This document shows positions 24,937 through 34,151 of a stretch of 49,638 nucleotides of DNA, piece after piece. The notes beneath the pieces were generated by a model that saw only the letters and a program-made list of their open reading frames with translations, did no database searches and was not told the DNA's origin. The position numbers and the translations under genes are program-made. The stretch is from JAJOKK01 sp965370555 (GTDB taxonomy: Bacteria > Bipolaricaulota > Bipolaricaulia > UBA7950 > UBA9294), in NCBI GenBank assembly GCA_965370555.1, contig CBDUVB010000010.1, forward strand, positions 1 to 49,638, in the 5' to 3' direction. Position 1 is the first letter of the stretch. Each line of letters begins with the position of its first letter.

Positions 24937-26211
24937 TCAACGCCTGTCAAAGCCCGTCGAGATCGTCTCCTCCGGGGCCGGCCCAACTGAGACGAGCCCG
25001 ATCGGGGCGCCCAGTTCTTCCGCGATCTTCTCCAGGTAGTTTCGCGCCTCCCGCGGGAGATCATCGTAGCTTCGGATGCGGCCGATCTCCTTTTCCCAAC
25101 CGGTGAATCTCTCATAGATCGGTTCGCATAGGGAGAGATCCTCGTTCGCCAGGGGAAAACGTGTGATCCGTTCGCCGCGGAGACGATACGCTGTGCAGAC
25201 TTTGATCTCCTCCAGCCCGGAGAGGATATCGAGCTTGGTGACGGCGAGGCTGGTCGGATCATTCAACGCGGCGGCGTGTTGCAAAGCAACAAGGTCGAGC
25301 CACCCACAGCGCCGCGGTCGGCCAGTCGTCACCCCAAACTCACCACCCTTCTCCTGAAGCCTTACGCCAATCTCACCCGTGATTTCGGTGGGGAAGGCCC
25401 CCTCCCCCACGCGTGTCGTGTAGGCCTTCACCACCCCGATCCGGTGTTCCACACGGGGATTTGGGATCCCGATCGCGTTTCCCAGCCCGGAGAATGTCGT
25501 AGCCGAGGAGGTGACGTACGGATACGTGCCGAAGTCAAGGTCAAGGAGGGCCCCCTGCGCTCCTTCAAAGAGCACCTCTCTTCCGTCTGCAAGCGCAGTA
25601 CGGATCGCCCCCGTAGCATTGCCGATCGAGGAGAGGAACGGTCGTGCAGCGTCAAGAAGATCAGCAGTCAAGCCATCCGCCGAGAGTGAAGCGATCTCCT
25701 CTGAAGCCGGCCATACGTGGCGCAAGAGATCCAGGCGGTGATACAGCTTCTCCTGCAATCGATCGGGATCGAGGAGGTCCCCAACGCGGATTCCCACGCG
25801 GGCCGCCTTGTCGCGGTAGGCTGGACCGATCCCCCGTCGAGTGGTGCCGATGCGCGCACCACTCCCCTCAAGCCCCTCCAGAATACGGTGGTAGGGGAGG
25901 ATAAGATGGGCGTTCTCGCTGATCACAAGCTCGATCGAACCCTTCAGATGAATTGCGATCGCCTCGACCTCCTCGCGAAGGATGGAGAGGTCGATCACCA
26001 TCCCACTCGCCAACACGCAACGGGTTCCTGGGTAGAACACCCCGGCGGGGATCTGATGCGTGCCAAACTTCACCCCGTGATCGATTACGGTATGCCCTGC
26101 GTTCGGCCCGCCGTTGAATCGCACGACCATGTCGGCCTCGCGTGCCAGGAGGTGCGAGACCTTCCCCTTCCCTTCGTCGCCCCATTGCATCCCCAGGATC
26201 GCTCTTGCCAT
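24937..26211 (-). CDS. purA: Adenylosuccinate synthetase
   Basis: 424 residues. Signatures are 'GMQWGDEGKGKVSHLLA' (GTP-binding P-loop variant), 'VVRFNGGPNAGHTV', 'GTTRRGIGPAYRDKAAR', 'LFEGAQGALLDLDFGTYPYVTSS' and 'TTGRPRRCGWLDLVAL'. It makes adenylosuccinate from IMP and aspartate with GTP in AMP synthesis. Start follows AAAGGAGGAACACC. It lies between ileS (58 bp upstream, across a repeat) and rplM. Confidence 0.97.
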   Translation of the reverse strand: MARAILGMQWGDEGKGKVSHLLAREADMVVRFNGGPNAGHTVIDHGVKFGTHQIPAGVFYPGTRCVLASGMVIDLSILREEVEAIAIHLKGSIELVISENAHLILPYHRILEGLEGSGARIGTTRRGIGPAYRDKAARVGIRVGDLLDPDRLQEKLYHRLDLLRHVWPASEEIASLSADGLTADLLDAARPFLSSIGNATGAIRTALADGREVLFEGAQGALLDLDFGTYPYVTSSATTFSGLGNAIGIPNPRVEHRIGVVKAYTTRVGEGAFPTEITGEIGVRLQEKGGEFGVTTGRPRRCGWLDLVALQHAAALNDPTSLAVTKLDILSGLEEIKVCTAYRLRGERITRFPLANEDLSLCEPIYERFTGWEKEIGRIRSYDDLPREARNYLEKIAEELGAPIGLVSVGPAPEETISTGFDRR

Positions 26212-26227
26212 GGTGTTCCTCCTTTTA

Positions 26228-26287
26228 GTGGTGTGTAGTAGGTGATAACTACCTACTACCCACCACCTACTACCTACTATCTACTAT
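26228..26287. repeat. Low-complexity TAG-TAG-GTG repeat overlapping the ileS stop
   Basis: About 60 bp of degenerate short repeats (TAGTAGGT, CTACTACC units) containing a hairpin TAGTAGGT...ACCTACTA. The last few codons and the TAG stop of ileS lie inside it, so the C-terminal residues IVDSR are coded by repeat sequence. Confidence 0.65.
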
Positions 26288-29200
26288 CCGCGAGAGCCCG
26301 AACGTAATCGACGATTCATCGATGCGGAGCTCCTTTTGAAACTCGTGTTCTCCCTCAAGGGTCGGTTCCATTTTTAGCGCAAGCACCTCGGAAGCGATCG
26401 TTTCGCGATTCTTCGCGATCACCGCGGCGCACCGCTCATCAGCATGATAGCCGAGAGCGATACGGTCGGTCACCTCGAACCCCGCATCTTTCCTTAATAC
26501 CTGTATCCGATGGATAACCTCGCGCACCAGCCCCTTCTCACGCAACGCATCATCGAGGGTTGTATCGAGGAGGAGGTGAAGGTTCCCCTCCTCGACGAGG
26601 ATGAGCCCTGTGGGGAGGGCCGCCTCGAAGGAGACGTCCTCCGCGTTGATCGTTACCGTCTTCCCATCTACCTTGACCGAGATCGGCCCCAAACGAATGG
26701 CTTCACGAATCTCCGCCACCGCCTGCTCTTTAATCCACGCAGCTGCCACTTGCGCGTGCGCGCCAAGGCGAGGGCCTAGGGTGCGAAAGTTGGGAACAGG
26801 GACCTCCTCCATGTAGGGTGCGAGGCTCGGCACGAGTATGATCTCTTCCACGTTCAGTTCCGCCTGAACGAGCGCGAGGACCTCCTCTGAGAAATGGGCC
26901 TCCTTTGCGTCACCACGAGTGACAAGGATACGAGCAAGGGGCTGGCGAACCTTTACCTGTGACTGATGGCGCGCCTGGTGCCCGAGGGAGACGATCCCTC
27001 GCGCCAGGCTCATCTCCAGATCGAGATCCGCATCGATCCGCGCAGGATCGACCTGCGGGTAACGGCAGAGGTGGACGCTACCTGGATCTTCCGGGGTCCG
27101 CAGCCGCTGGTAGATCGCCTCACTGATGAACGGAACGAACGGGGCGATCACCTCGGAGAGGTCGATCAGAACCCTGTACAAGGTTCTGTACGCAGCGATC
27201 TTGTCCGGCTCCATCCCCCCCTTCCAGAACCGCCGCCGCGAGGAGCGAATGTACCAGTTCGAGACCTCATCGAGGAAGTCTTCTATTGTGCCGGTGGCGG
27301 AGATCACGTCGTAGCGATCGAGCGCGTCGGCCACGTTCTTCACCGTCGTCGAGAGCCGGGAGAGGACCCAGCGATCGAGCACACTCAGATCCTTCTCACT
27401 CATACGGTGAACCTGGGGATCGAAGTCGTCGATCGAGGCGTACAGAGCGAAGAAGTCATATGTGTTTCGCAGGGTGTCGAGGAAACGGTAGAGCGGCTCC
27501 TTGACCGCATCCTTCCCGAGGCGCTTCGACTTCCACGGGGCACTGGAAGAATAGAAGTACCAGCGGAGGCAGTCGGCCCCATAAAGATTGACCAACTCCC
27601 AGGGGTCGATGACGTTCCCCTTGCTCTTGCTCATCTTGATCCCATCCTCATCGAGACCGTGGCCGGTGACGATGCAGTTCCGGAACGGGGCCTCCCCATG
27701 GACGATCGTGCTCGTGGCGAGCAGGGTGTAGAACCAACCTCGTGTCTGGTCGATCGCTTCGCAGATGAAGTCAGCAGGGAAGCTCTCCTTGAAGGTCTCC
27801 TCGTTCTCGAACGGGTAGTGCCACTGAGCGGTGTGCATCGACCCCGAATCGAACCAGGCATCGATCACGTTCGAAACCCGGTGCATCCTCTTGCCACATT
27901 TCGGGCACGCAAGTTCGACCTTGTCAACGTACGGACGATGGAGCTCGACCGTGCGCGCAAGTTCCTTATCGAGGGAACGTTCGACCATGTCCTCCCGGCT
28001 CCCCACAGCGATCGTCTCCCCGCAGGCATCGCAGGTCCACAGGTTGAGCGGCGTCCCCCAGTAGCGATCCCGCGACAGGGCCCAGTCCTTGAGGTTGGCA
28101 AGGAAGTCGCCGAGCCGACCCTCACCGATATGAGTCGGATACCAGTTGATCGCACGGTTGTTCGCGATCAGTTCCTCCTTCACCGCGGTCGTCTTGATGT
28201 ACCAGGAATCCATGGCGTAGTAGAGGAGGGGAGTCCCACAGCGCCAGCAGAACGGGTAATCGTGTTCGTACGGAGCGAATCGATAGAGGATACCGCGTGC
28301 TTTCAGGTCATCGATGATCGTCTGGTCGGCGTCCTTGACAAAGGTCCCCGCGCAGAGGGGGAACTCCTCGGTGAACTCACCGGATAGGTCGACCGGATGA
28401 AAGAAGGGAAGGTCCTTCTCCTGCCCGAGGAGATAGTCGTCCTCCCCGAACGCGGGAGCGGTATGCACGATCCCCGTCCCTTCCTCCATGTTGACGAAAC
28501 CGGCCGCGTGGACACGGTAGGCCCGCTCGTCGTCTAACAGCCGATACGGAGGTTCGTAGGCAAGACCAACGAGGTCCTCACCCGGGATCTCACGCACGAT
28601 ACGATAATCCCCGTCCAGTGCCTGATCGAGGAGCGCCTTCGCAAGGATCAACCGCTCACCGCTCTGCTCCACCTCGACGTAGGTCTCGCGTGCGGCAATC
28701 GCCAGCCCGACGTTCGCCGGGAGGGTCCACGGGGTCGTTGTCCAGGTAAGGAGCGAAGTCTTCCCTGGAAGATCCTCCTTGTAGTGCGCTCCTTCAACGG
28801 AGACGATCCGCATCCGCACCGATAGCGAGGGGTCCTTGATCGTGCGGTATCCCTGTGCTACCTCGTGGGATGAGAGGCCGGTTCCGCAGCGGGGGCAGTA
28901 GGGGAGGACCTTGTGTCCCCGATAGAGGAGCCCGCGATCGAACATCTGTGCGAGCTCCCACCAGACGGTCTCGATGTAGTCGTCGGTGTAGGTGACATAC
29001 GCGTTCTCAAGGTCGATCCAGAACCCCATCCGCTCGATCATCCGTTCCCATTCGCCTTTGTACTTCCAGACCGACTCCTTGCACCGCTCGACGAACTTCT
29101 CTACCCCATAGGACTCAATCTCCAGCTTGCTGTTTATGCCGATCTCCTTCTCCACCTCGAGCTCGACCGGGAGACCGTGTGTATCCCACCCCCCCTTGCG

Positions 29201-29440
29201 GGCGACGTAGAACCCTTGCATCGTCTTGTAGCGTGGGAATAGGTCCTTGTAAACACGCGGCATCAAGTGTCCGAAGTGCGGCTTTCCATTCGCCGTCGGC
29301 GGCCCCTCGAAGAAGACAAACCGTGGGCCGTCCTTCGTCGCGGCGAGCGACTCCTGGAACGTCCCCTCCTCCTTCCACCACGCGAGGATCTCTTCTTCGC
29401 GAAGGATAGGGTTCTTGATCAACTTCTCATACCTTGACAT
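26270..29440 (-). CDS. ileS: Isoleucyl-tRNA synthetase
   Basis: 1056 residues. The class I signatures are 'PHFGHLMPRVY' (HIGH motif variant in PTANGKPHFGH) and 'KMSKSKGNVIDPW'. The editing (CP1) domain is present ('TWTTTPWTLPANVGLA'). Several Cys pairs (CPRCG, CWRCG, CDACG, CPKCG) are probable zinc-binding ribbons, and an anticodon-binding domain plus a long C-terminal extension follow. The length and C-terminal region are of the longer, eukaryote-like (type 2) kind rather than the E. coli kind. I see no T-box upstream. It heads ileS-purA-rplM. Confidence 0.96.
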   Translation of the reverse strand: MSRYEKLIKNPILREEEILAWWKEEGTFQESLAATKDGPRFVFFEGPPTANGKPHFGHLMPRVYKDLFPRYKTMQGFYVARKGGWDTHGLPVELEVEKEIGINSKLEIESYGVEKFVERCKESVWKYKGEWERMIERMGFWIDLENAYVTYTDDYIETVWWELAQMFDRGLLYRGHKVLPYCPRCGTGLSSHEVAQGYRTIKDPSLSVRMRIVSVEGAHYKEDLPGKTSLLTWTTTPWTLPANVGLAIAARETYVEVEQSGERLILAKALLDQALDGDYRIVREIPGEDLVGLAYEPPYRLLDDERAYRVHAAGFVNMEEGTGIVHTAPAFGEDDYLLGQEKDLPFFHPVDLSGEFTEEFPLCAGTFVKDADQTIIDDLKARGILYRFAPYEHDYPFCWRCGTPLLYYAMDSWYIKTTAVKEELIANNRAINWYPTHIGEGRLGDFLANLKDWALSRDRYWGTPLNLWTCDACGETIAVGSREDMVERSLDKELARTVELHRPYVDKVELACPKCGKRMHRVSNVIDAWFDSGSMHTAQWHYPFENEETFKESFPADFICEAIDQTRGWFYTLLATSTIVHGEAPFRNCIVTGHGLDEDGIKMSKSKGNVIDPWELVNLYGADCLRWYFYSSSAPWKSKRLGKDAVKEPLYRFLDTLRNTYDFFALYASIDDFDPQVHRMSEKDLSVLDRWVLSRLSTTVKNVADALDRYDVISATGTIEDFLDEVSNWYIRSSRRRFWKGGMEPDKIAAYRTLYRVLIDLSEVIAPFVPFISEAIYQRLRTPEDPGSVHLCRYPQVDPARIDADLDLEMSLARGIVSLGHQARHQSQVKVRQPLARILVTRGDAKEAHFSEEVLALVQAELNVEEIILVPSLAPYMEEVPVPNFRTLGPRLGAHAQVAAAWIKEQAVAEIREAIRLGPISVKVDGKTVTINAEDVSFEAALPTGLILVEEGNLHLLLDTTLDDALREKGLVREVIHRIQVLRKDAGFEVTDRIALGYHADERCAAVIAKNRETIASEVLALKMEPTLEGEHEFQKELRIDESSITFGLSRIVDSR

Positions 29441-29517
29441 CGCTCTCTCCTTTGGAAACAGACGAACCTTATGGAATCATACACACCAGGGAACAAAAGA
29501 TGTAGAACCTACGAAGC

Positions 29518-29533
29518 GCCCCGTCAGCGGGGC
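29518..29533. other. Perfect GC hairpin between divergent genes
   Basis: GCCCCG-TCAG-CGGGGC in the ileS 5' side intergenic region, without a T-run. The rest of 29441-29706 holds no gene; on the plus strand TTGTCT (29641) and TACCCT (29664), 17 bp apart, are a weak candidate promoter for the next gene. Confidence 0.35.
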
Positions 29534-29706
29534 ACGGTAATATAGATGAGAAGCGGTCGAAAAACTACATTTCTCTTTGCCATGATTCGATCACAACTCA
29601 TCTTAGCGCCGAAAAGGCCTGGAATCAAGAGAATACGGGGTTGTCTCTTGCTGCCTCCACGGGTACCCTCCAGAGAAACGATTACGGAGGAGATCCTATC
29701 TGGATT

Positions 29707-30708
29707 ATGAAAAAGATTAAGGGCTTGCTCGGCTAGCTGCTTTTGATCCTCTTATTCATCTCTACCGCGATTTTGGCAAAGGGCCTCCCGAACGGGGCGA
29801 CCATATTTCTCTCGAACAGCGAGGGGGTGCTCTACGCCCTGGTCGATGATTCACTCACCGGCTGGTCCCTTCTCTTGCCGCTCGGATCCAAGGCTGAGCG
29901 CGTCTACACCGCGATCGCGGTCGGTCCGGACAGCCAGGTCTACGCCTGCGATGCATGCGGAGGAAAGATCCTCCGTATCTCTCACCCGGACTGGCATGTG
30001 GAGACGGTTTACGATAGCTACGCCCAACCCGCCTCGGTCTGCACCGTGGATGTCTGCGATCCCTACGCTGGATGGTTGAATCCGTCCGACGTCACTTTTA
30101 GTGAGGAGGGAATGCTCTACTTCATGACCGCGGGGAAGAAGTGCGATCTTGAGAGCGGCAAGAGCCAAGGATTATGGCGTATCCTTCCTTCGGCCCCGGA
30201 AACCATCCCCGAGAAGCTGCTCGATGACACATTCTTTGCCGAGGAGGAGCCAAGTGCAGGGGCTCCGATCGCGAGAATCCGTATCCTGACCGAGGGATCT
30301 CTCGCCGGGAGTTTGGTGATCACCGGGGTCCTCGACGATCACGGAGAGGCAAGAACGATGATCTCCGCGGGATCCGATTTCTCCGAGTTCATGCCCCACC
30401 CTGCGAGCGATGCGCTAGGCCGCGCCGCGCAAACCCTGATCCTCCCGAATGGGAGCCTGATCTGGACCTCCCCTGGAGATCCGTCCTTCCATCTTTATCT
30501 AACAGAGACCGGTGCAATCTCCGACTTCGGCTCTCCCTACGCACTGGACGCGGTTGCGTTCGATCTCGATAGGCACGGTTACCTCTACATTCTCACGCGG
30601 GGAGAGAGGAAGAACGAACTCCTCATCCTCGATCCCGCAGGAGCGGTCGCCTACAGGCAGCTCATACACTTCGACCCAGTCGCAATCGGTGTGTTTGAAG
30701 AGCCATAG
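29707..30708 (+). pseudogene. Exported beta-propeller-like protein with an in-frame amber codon in its signal peptide
   Basis: From the ATG at 29707 the sequence reads MKKIKGLLG, then TAG (29734-29736), then LLLILLFISTAILAKG in the same frame, that is, an ideal signal peptide split by one amber codon. The remaining 320-odd residues stay open to 30708 and have NHL/SMP-30-like strands ('YTAIAVGPDSQVYACD', 'LNPSDVTFSEEGMLYFM', 'VAFDLDRHGYLYILTRG') and conserved Cys. A GGAGGAG lies 14 nt before the ATG. It could be a recent pseudogene, translated from the TTG at 29743, read through, or a sequencing error. Confidence 0.65.
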
Positions 30709-30850
30709 GAGAGCAGTAGGTTATTTGTCCGTTTCTCTTTCATGACAACGATCCCGACGAAAGAGCATGGCTATGTCCTGTGTTCTGAGGCCGACCGCCA
30801 TCAACCAGAACGGCTCCTTTCGATAAGCTATGCTAAAGAGGTGATTCCAC

Positions 30851-31657
30851 GTGCGCTTGTCTCGCCATTCTATGATCGCTCTCATCGTGCTCTGCGCACT
30901 TCTTCCCGCGTTGAGCGGATGTCTTATCGATCAAGGCCCGATCGCCATGTTGAACACCGCAGTGATCAGTGGACCGGCACCGCTTGAGGTCGCGTTCGAT
31001 CTCTCCCACTGTGAAGATCGAAGTGGAACAGGGATCTCTTACCTACTCGATTTTGGAGACGGATCGCCGGCAATAGCGAACGATGCCTTCAACATCATCG
31101 TTCGTCACACATACGAGGATGGGGGAACCTTCCCCGCCCGATTGACCGTTACCGACGGTGAGGGGCAGGAGGGGAGCGCACAGCTTACGATCACGGTCGA
31201 CGCAACCGGTCCTCCGGTCGGGATCATCATTGGAACGACCGCCCCGGACTTCACCGCTCATACCACGGAGGGGGGAGAGATTACCCTTTCCGATTTCCGT
31301 GGGGGTGTCGTCCTCCTTGAATTCTGGGGGGCGTGGTGTTTCCCGTGCAAGGAGAGCATGCCCCACCTACAGGATCTCTACGATCAGTATGCAAAGAGCG
31401 GTCTGGTCATCATCGCTGTCAGCACCGACGGACAGAAACAGGACGCGATCGATTTTCTCATCTCAAACGGTTACAACGATTTCGTCAGCGTGTGGGAGCC
31501 AGGAGAAAAAAGCGGCAGCCCAATCACCCAACTCTACGGCGTGAGCAGCTCTCTCGTTGGAGTCCCGCGCACATTTCTCCTCGACCGGCAAGGGGTGATC
31601 CGCTACGTCGGCCATCCTGAGGATCTCTCTTCCCAGTTTGTCGAGGGGATCCTCTAG
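30851..31657 (+). CDS. Lipoprotein with PKD and thioredoxin-like (TlpA/ResA) domains
   Basis: 268 residues from GTG 30851, which has AAAGAGGTG 7 nt upstream. The signal ends in a lipobox 'LSGC' (Cys about 24). Residues 30-118 are a PKD-like domain ('YLLDFGDGSP', 'TYEDGGTFPARLTVTD'). Residues 125-268 are a TlpA-type thioredoxin domain with the active site WCFPCKE, followed by the cis-Pro segment 'GVPRTFLLDRQG'. It is predicted to be a membrane-tethered thiol-disulfide protein facing the outside. Its TAG stop shares the CTAG of the convergent MFS gene. Confidence 0.87.
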   Translation: MRLSRHSMIALIVLCALLPALSGCLIDQGPIAMLNTAVISGPAPLEVAFDLSHCEDRSGTGISYLLDFGDGSPAIANDAFNIIVRHTYEDGGTFPARLTVTDGEGQEGSAQLTITVDATGPPVGIIIGTTAPDFTAHTTEGGEITLSDFRGGVVLLEFWGAWCFPCKESMPHLQDLYDQYAKSGLVIIAVSTDGQKQDAIDFLISNGYNDFVSVWEPGEKSGSPITQLYGVSSSLVGVPRTFLLDRQGVIRYVGHPEDLSSQFVEGIL

Positions 31658-32829
31658 ACCGGCTTCCCTGCTCGTTGCCAGCGGCGGAACCAACCGATGG
31701 CGAACCCTGTTCCTACAAATCCGACTGCGCTTCCGAACGGGAAGACCGCTGTCAGCCCAACGAGGTCGGCCACCGCTCCGTAAGCCAGTGGTCCCACCAT
31801 CTGCCCCACAGCGAACGCCCCTCCCTGCAGGCCGGCCAGGGTTCCCATCCCGTGTCTCCGTCCAAGCTCGGTGCGGATAGCGAGGATCGATGCCCGAGAC
31901 AGGGCGGAGAAGGCCCCCATGGCGAAGGTAATGAGGATTACCATCCACATCTTGTGTACGAATGGAATGGCGAGGAGGAGGAGCGGGGGCAGGGTGCTCC
32001 CAAGGACGATCTGCGGGAAACGCGGGTAGCGATCGGCAAGGAACCCAAACGGAATCTGAAGGAGTCCCCCGCCGAGCATGTACACTGAGAGGACTATTCC
32101 GATGCTTGCTTCGCCGAGTCCGCTCGCGGCCACCGCGTACAGCGGGTAGAAGGTGTTGAAACCCTGCCGCCAGAACCCACGTGTCGCCATATAGACACAG
32201 ATCACCTTTACCGCGTCGTTCTTCAACACGTCGCGCATCGGGGCGATCTCCTGCGGTCGATTTTGCCCGGCTTCGCTCTTCCCGTGGTCCGCGGGGACGG
32301 CGCGCGCTACTAGAAGTAGGGCAATGAAGCTCAACAATCCCATCGCATAGAACGGGATCTGGTAGGACCACAGCGCGCTCAATCCGCCACCGAGGAGGGG
32401 GCCGATTGCCATCCCGAGGAACAGCGAAGAGTAGAAGAGGTTCATCGTCCTCCCCTCCTTCCCCGGAGGGGTGATGTCCCCGATGTAGGCCTGCGCAATC
32501 GGGGTGACCATAACCGATGCCGCCCCCTGCAGGAGGCGGAACAGGCCAAGCTGCCATAGGCTCATCGCCGCGACGTAGAGGAGGGAGACCACCGTGTAGC
32601 CGGCGAGACCCATCATGAGGATCCGCTTGCGCCCCACCCGGTCGGAGAGGCGGCCGACCAGCGGACCGAGGAGGCTACGGGAGATGGAGAAGGCGGAGAA
32701 GATCAGTCCGATCGAGAGACCGCTCGCCGCGAAACTCTTGGCGTAGAGGGGAAGGATAGGGGCGATGATCCCGACCCCGATCATGGCAACGGCCACAGCG
32801 ATGAACAGGCTGACAAAAATCTGCTTCAC
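31654..32829 (-). CDS. Major facilitator superfamily transporter
   Basis: 391 residues with 12 predicted membrane spans. The inter-span loop 'GRLSDRVGRKRIL' is the MFS motif A of drug:H+ antiporter-like members. The sequence 'GIGIIAPILPLYAKSF' near residue 20 is typical of the efflux branch. A GTG start follows GGGGGAAAG. It converges with the lipoprotein gene, the two stop codons overlapping in CTAG. The substrate is unknown; multidrug or sugar efflux are common roles. Confidence 0.85.
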   Translation of the reverse strand: MKQIFVSLFIAVAVAMIGVGIIAPILPLYAKSFAASGLSIGLIFSAFSISRSLLGPLVGRLSDRVGRKRILMMGLAGYTVVSLLYVAAMSLWQLGLFRLLQGAASVMVTPIAQAYIGDITPPGKEGRTMNLFYSSLFLGMAIGPLLGGGLSALWSYQIPFYAMGLLSFIALLLVARAVPADHGKSEAGQNRPQEIAPMRDVLKNDAVKVICVYMATRGFWRQGFNTFYPLYAVAASGLGEASIGIVLSVYMLGGGLLQIPFGFLADRYPRFPQIVLGSTLPPLLLLAIPFVHKMWMVILITFAMGAFSALSRASILAIRTELGRRHGMGTLAGLQGGAFAVGQMVGPLAYGAVADLVGLTAVFPFGSAVGFVGTGFAIGWFRRWQRAGKPV

Positions 32830-32902
32830 CTTTCCCCCACCCTCACCTTCACTATTTGCTCACCATAACCGATCTTCGGCAGTGCTTCCAACGAGAACCG
32901 GG

Positions 32903-32931
32903 TTGCCGAAAGGGAGAGGGCACGCTATGAT
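32903..32931 (+). promoter_or_regulatory. Promoter placed for a leaderless MFS mRNA
   Basis: TTGCCG and TATGAT are separated by 17 bp, and the GTG start at 32940 is only 8 nt past the -10 box, with no ribosome-binding motif between. This repeats the arrangement seen before the gene at 5036. Confidence 0.55.
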
Positions 32932-32939
32932 CCTTCGCC

Positions 32940-34100
32940 GTGACGAGACCATCAAAACCCACTCCCTGGAAACGGACCGCCATCCTCTTCTTCGGGCACA
33001 TGCTAAACGACGGATACGCGAGCTTCTTCGCCCCGCTCCTTCCGCTCCTCATCAAGCAATTGGACCTCTCACTAGCCATGGCCGGCCTGCTAGGAACGGC
33101 TCGCATCCTGACCAGTTCTCTTGCTCAGCCGGGGCTCGGTCTGCTGGTCGATCGGATGCAGAGACCTTTATTGGTCGTGGTCGGCCCGCTTCTCACCATC
33201 TGCGCGATGAGCCTGATCGGTCGCGTGGGAACATTCGAGCAACTGATCCTCTTGATGCTTGTCTCTGGGTTGGGGACGGCCCTCTTTCACCCGGCCGCGG
33301 CCGCACTCGTTGCCAGTGGGGGTGGGAATAATCGCGGACTGGTGATGGCTTTCTTCTCCGCTGGAGGAACGCTCGGCGGGGCGCTCGCCCCACTCCTGAT
33401 CGTCACCATAGTCGGTGTGTTCGGCATCGGGAGCACACCGTGGCTCCTCCTCCCCGGACTCCTTCTCCTCCTCTGGGTTGCTATCTCCCTCCGGCGCAAC
33501 CTCCCCACTCAGGAGAGAGTGACCACTGTGGAAAAACAGGCCATCGTCTCCCGCCCGCTACTTCTCTTGTGGTCGGTAATCGTCCTGCGATCGATGGCGG
33601 CTATATCCTTCGCCAACTTCCTTGCCGTCCTTGTCACGCAGCGTGGCGGCTCTACCTTCATCGGGGGTGCGGCGATAAGCGTCTTTCTCTTCAGCGGAGC
33701 GCTCGGTGGCTTTATCGCTGGGAACCTCTCTGACCGCCTCGGACGCAAGGCCGTCATCCTCGTTACCCTCGTTCTTGCGACCCCCTCCCTCCTCCTCGTC
33801 CTCTACGGACCACAGAGCCTCTCGCTTGTCGTGATCGCCGTTGCCGGTCTCTTCATATTCTCTTCCACACCAGTAGGAGTGGTCGCCGCACAGGAACTCC
33901 TCCCCGGGAAGACCGGCCTCGTATCCGGACTTGTGATGGGTCTTGCCTGGGGAGTGGGCGGACTCGTTCTCACGCCGATCGGATGGCTAGCCGATCGCTT
34001 CAGCCTCGTCTCCGTATTGACCGGTGTTGCGTTCCTACCCCTCCTCGCAGGAGGACTGACCCTCCTCTACCATGGCGGAGAGGAATTGAAGGATTCGTGA
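32940..34100 (+). CDS. MFS transporter, fosmidomycin-resistance-like group
   Basis: 386 residues and about 12 membrane spans. The start 'ILFFGHMLNDGYASFFAPLLPLL' matches the Fsr/YfkF-type group, with 'GHxxxD' and 'PLLPLL'. Motif A-like loops are 'GLLVDRMQRPLLV' and 'GNLSDRLGRKAVILV'. The GTG start lies 8 nt past a TATGAT box. It lies beside another MFS gene on the opposite strand, but the two are different subfamilies. The substrate is not known. Confidence 0.83.
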   Translation: MTRPSKPTPWKRTAILFFGHMLNDGYASFFAPLLPLLIKQLDLSLAMAGLLGTARILTSSLAQPGLGLLVDRMQRPLLVVVGPLLTICAMSLIGRVGTFEQLILLMLVSGLGTALFHPAAAALVASGGGNNRGLVMAFFSAGGTLGGALAPLLIVTIVGVFGIGSTPWLLLPGLLLLLWVAISLRRNLPTQERVTTVEKQAIVSRPLLLLWSVIVLRSMAAISFANFLAVLVTQRGGSTFIGGAAISVFLFSGALGGFIAGNLSDRLGRKAVILVTLVLATPSLLLVLYGPQSLSLVVIAVAGLFIFSSTPVGVVAAQELLPGKTGLVSGLVMGLAWGVGGLVLTPIGWLADRFSLVSVLTGVAFLPLLAGGLTLLYHGGEELKDS

Positions 34101-34151
34101 TAAGCAATGTGCCGGTTTCCGATCGGCCATAGGCCGGAACTCTCAGATATC

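Noticed and set aside
26966..28387. A 473-codon open frame antisense to ileS
   Set aside because: A shadow of ileS; the ileS motifs are unmistakable and the opposite frame has no domain.
29441..29560. A T-box leader before ileS
   Set aside because: Only one short GC hairpin is present, and no specifier loop, T-box bulge sequence or antiterminator could be found.
31654..31657. Convergent genes share the CTAG for both stop codons
   Set aside because: Notable but common in tightly packed genomes; no separate function is implied.
31463..32557. A 364-codon open frame overlapping the MFS and lipoprotein genes on the minus strand
   Set aside because: It crosses two real genes in another frame and shows a low-complexity basic composition with no membrane or domain structure.
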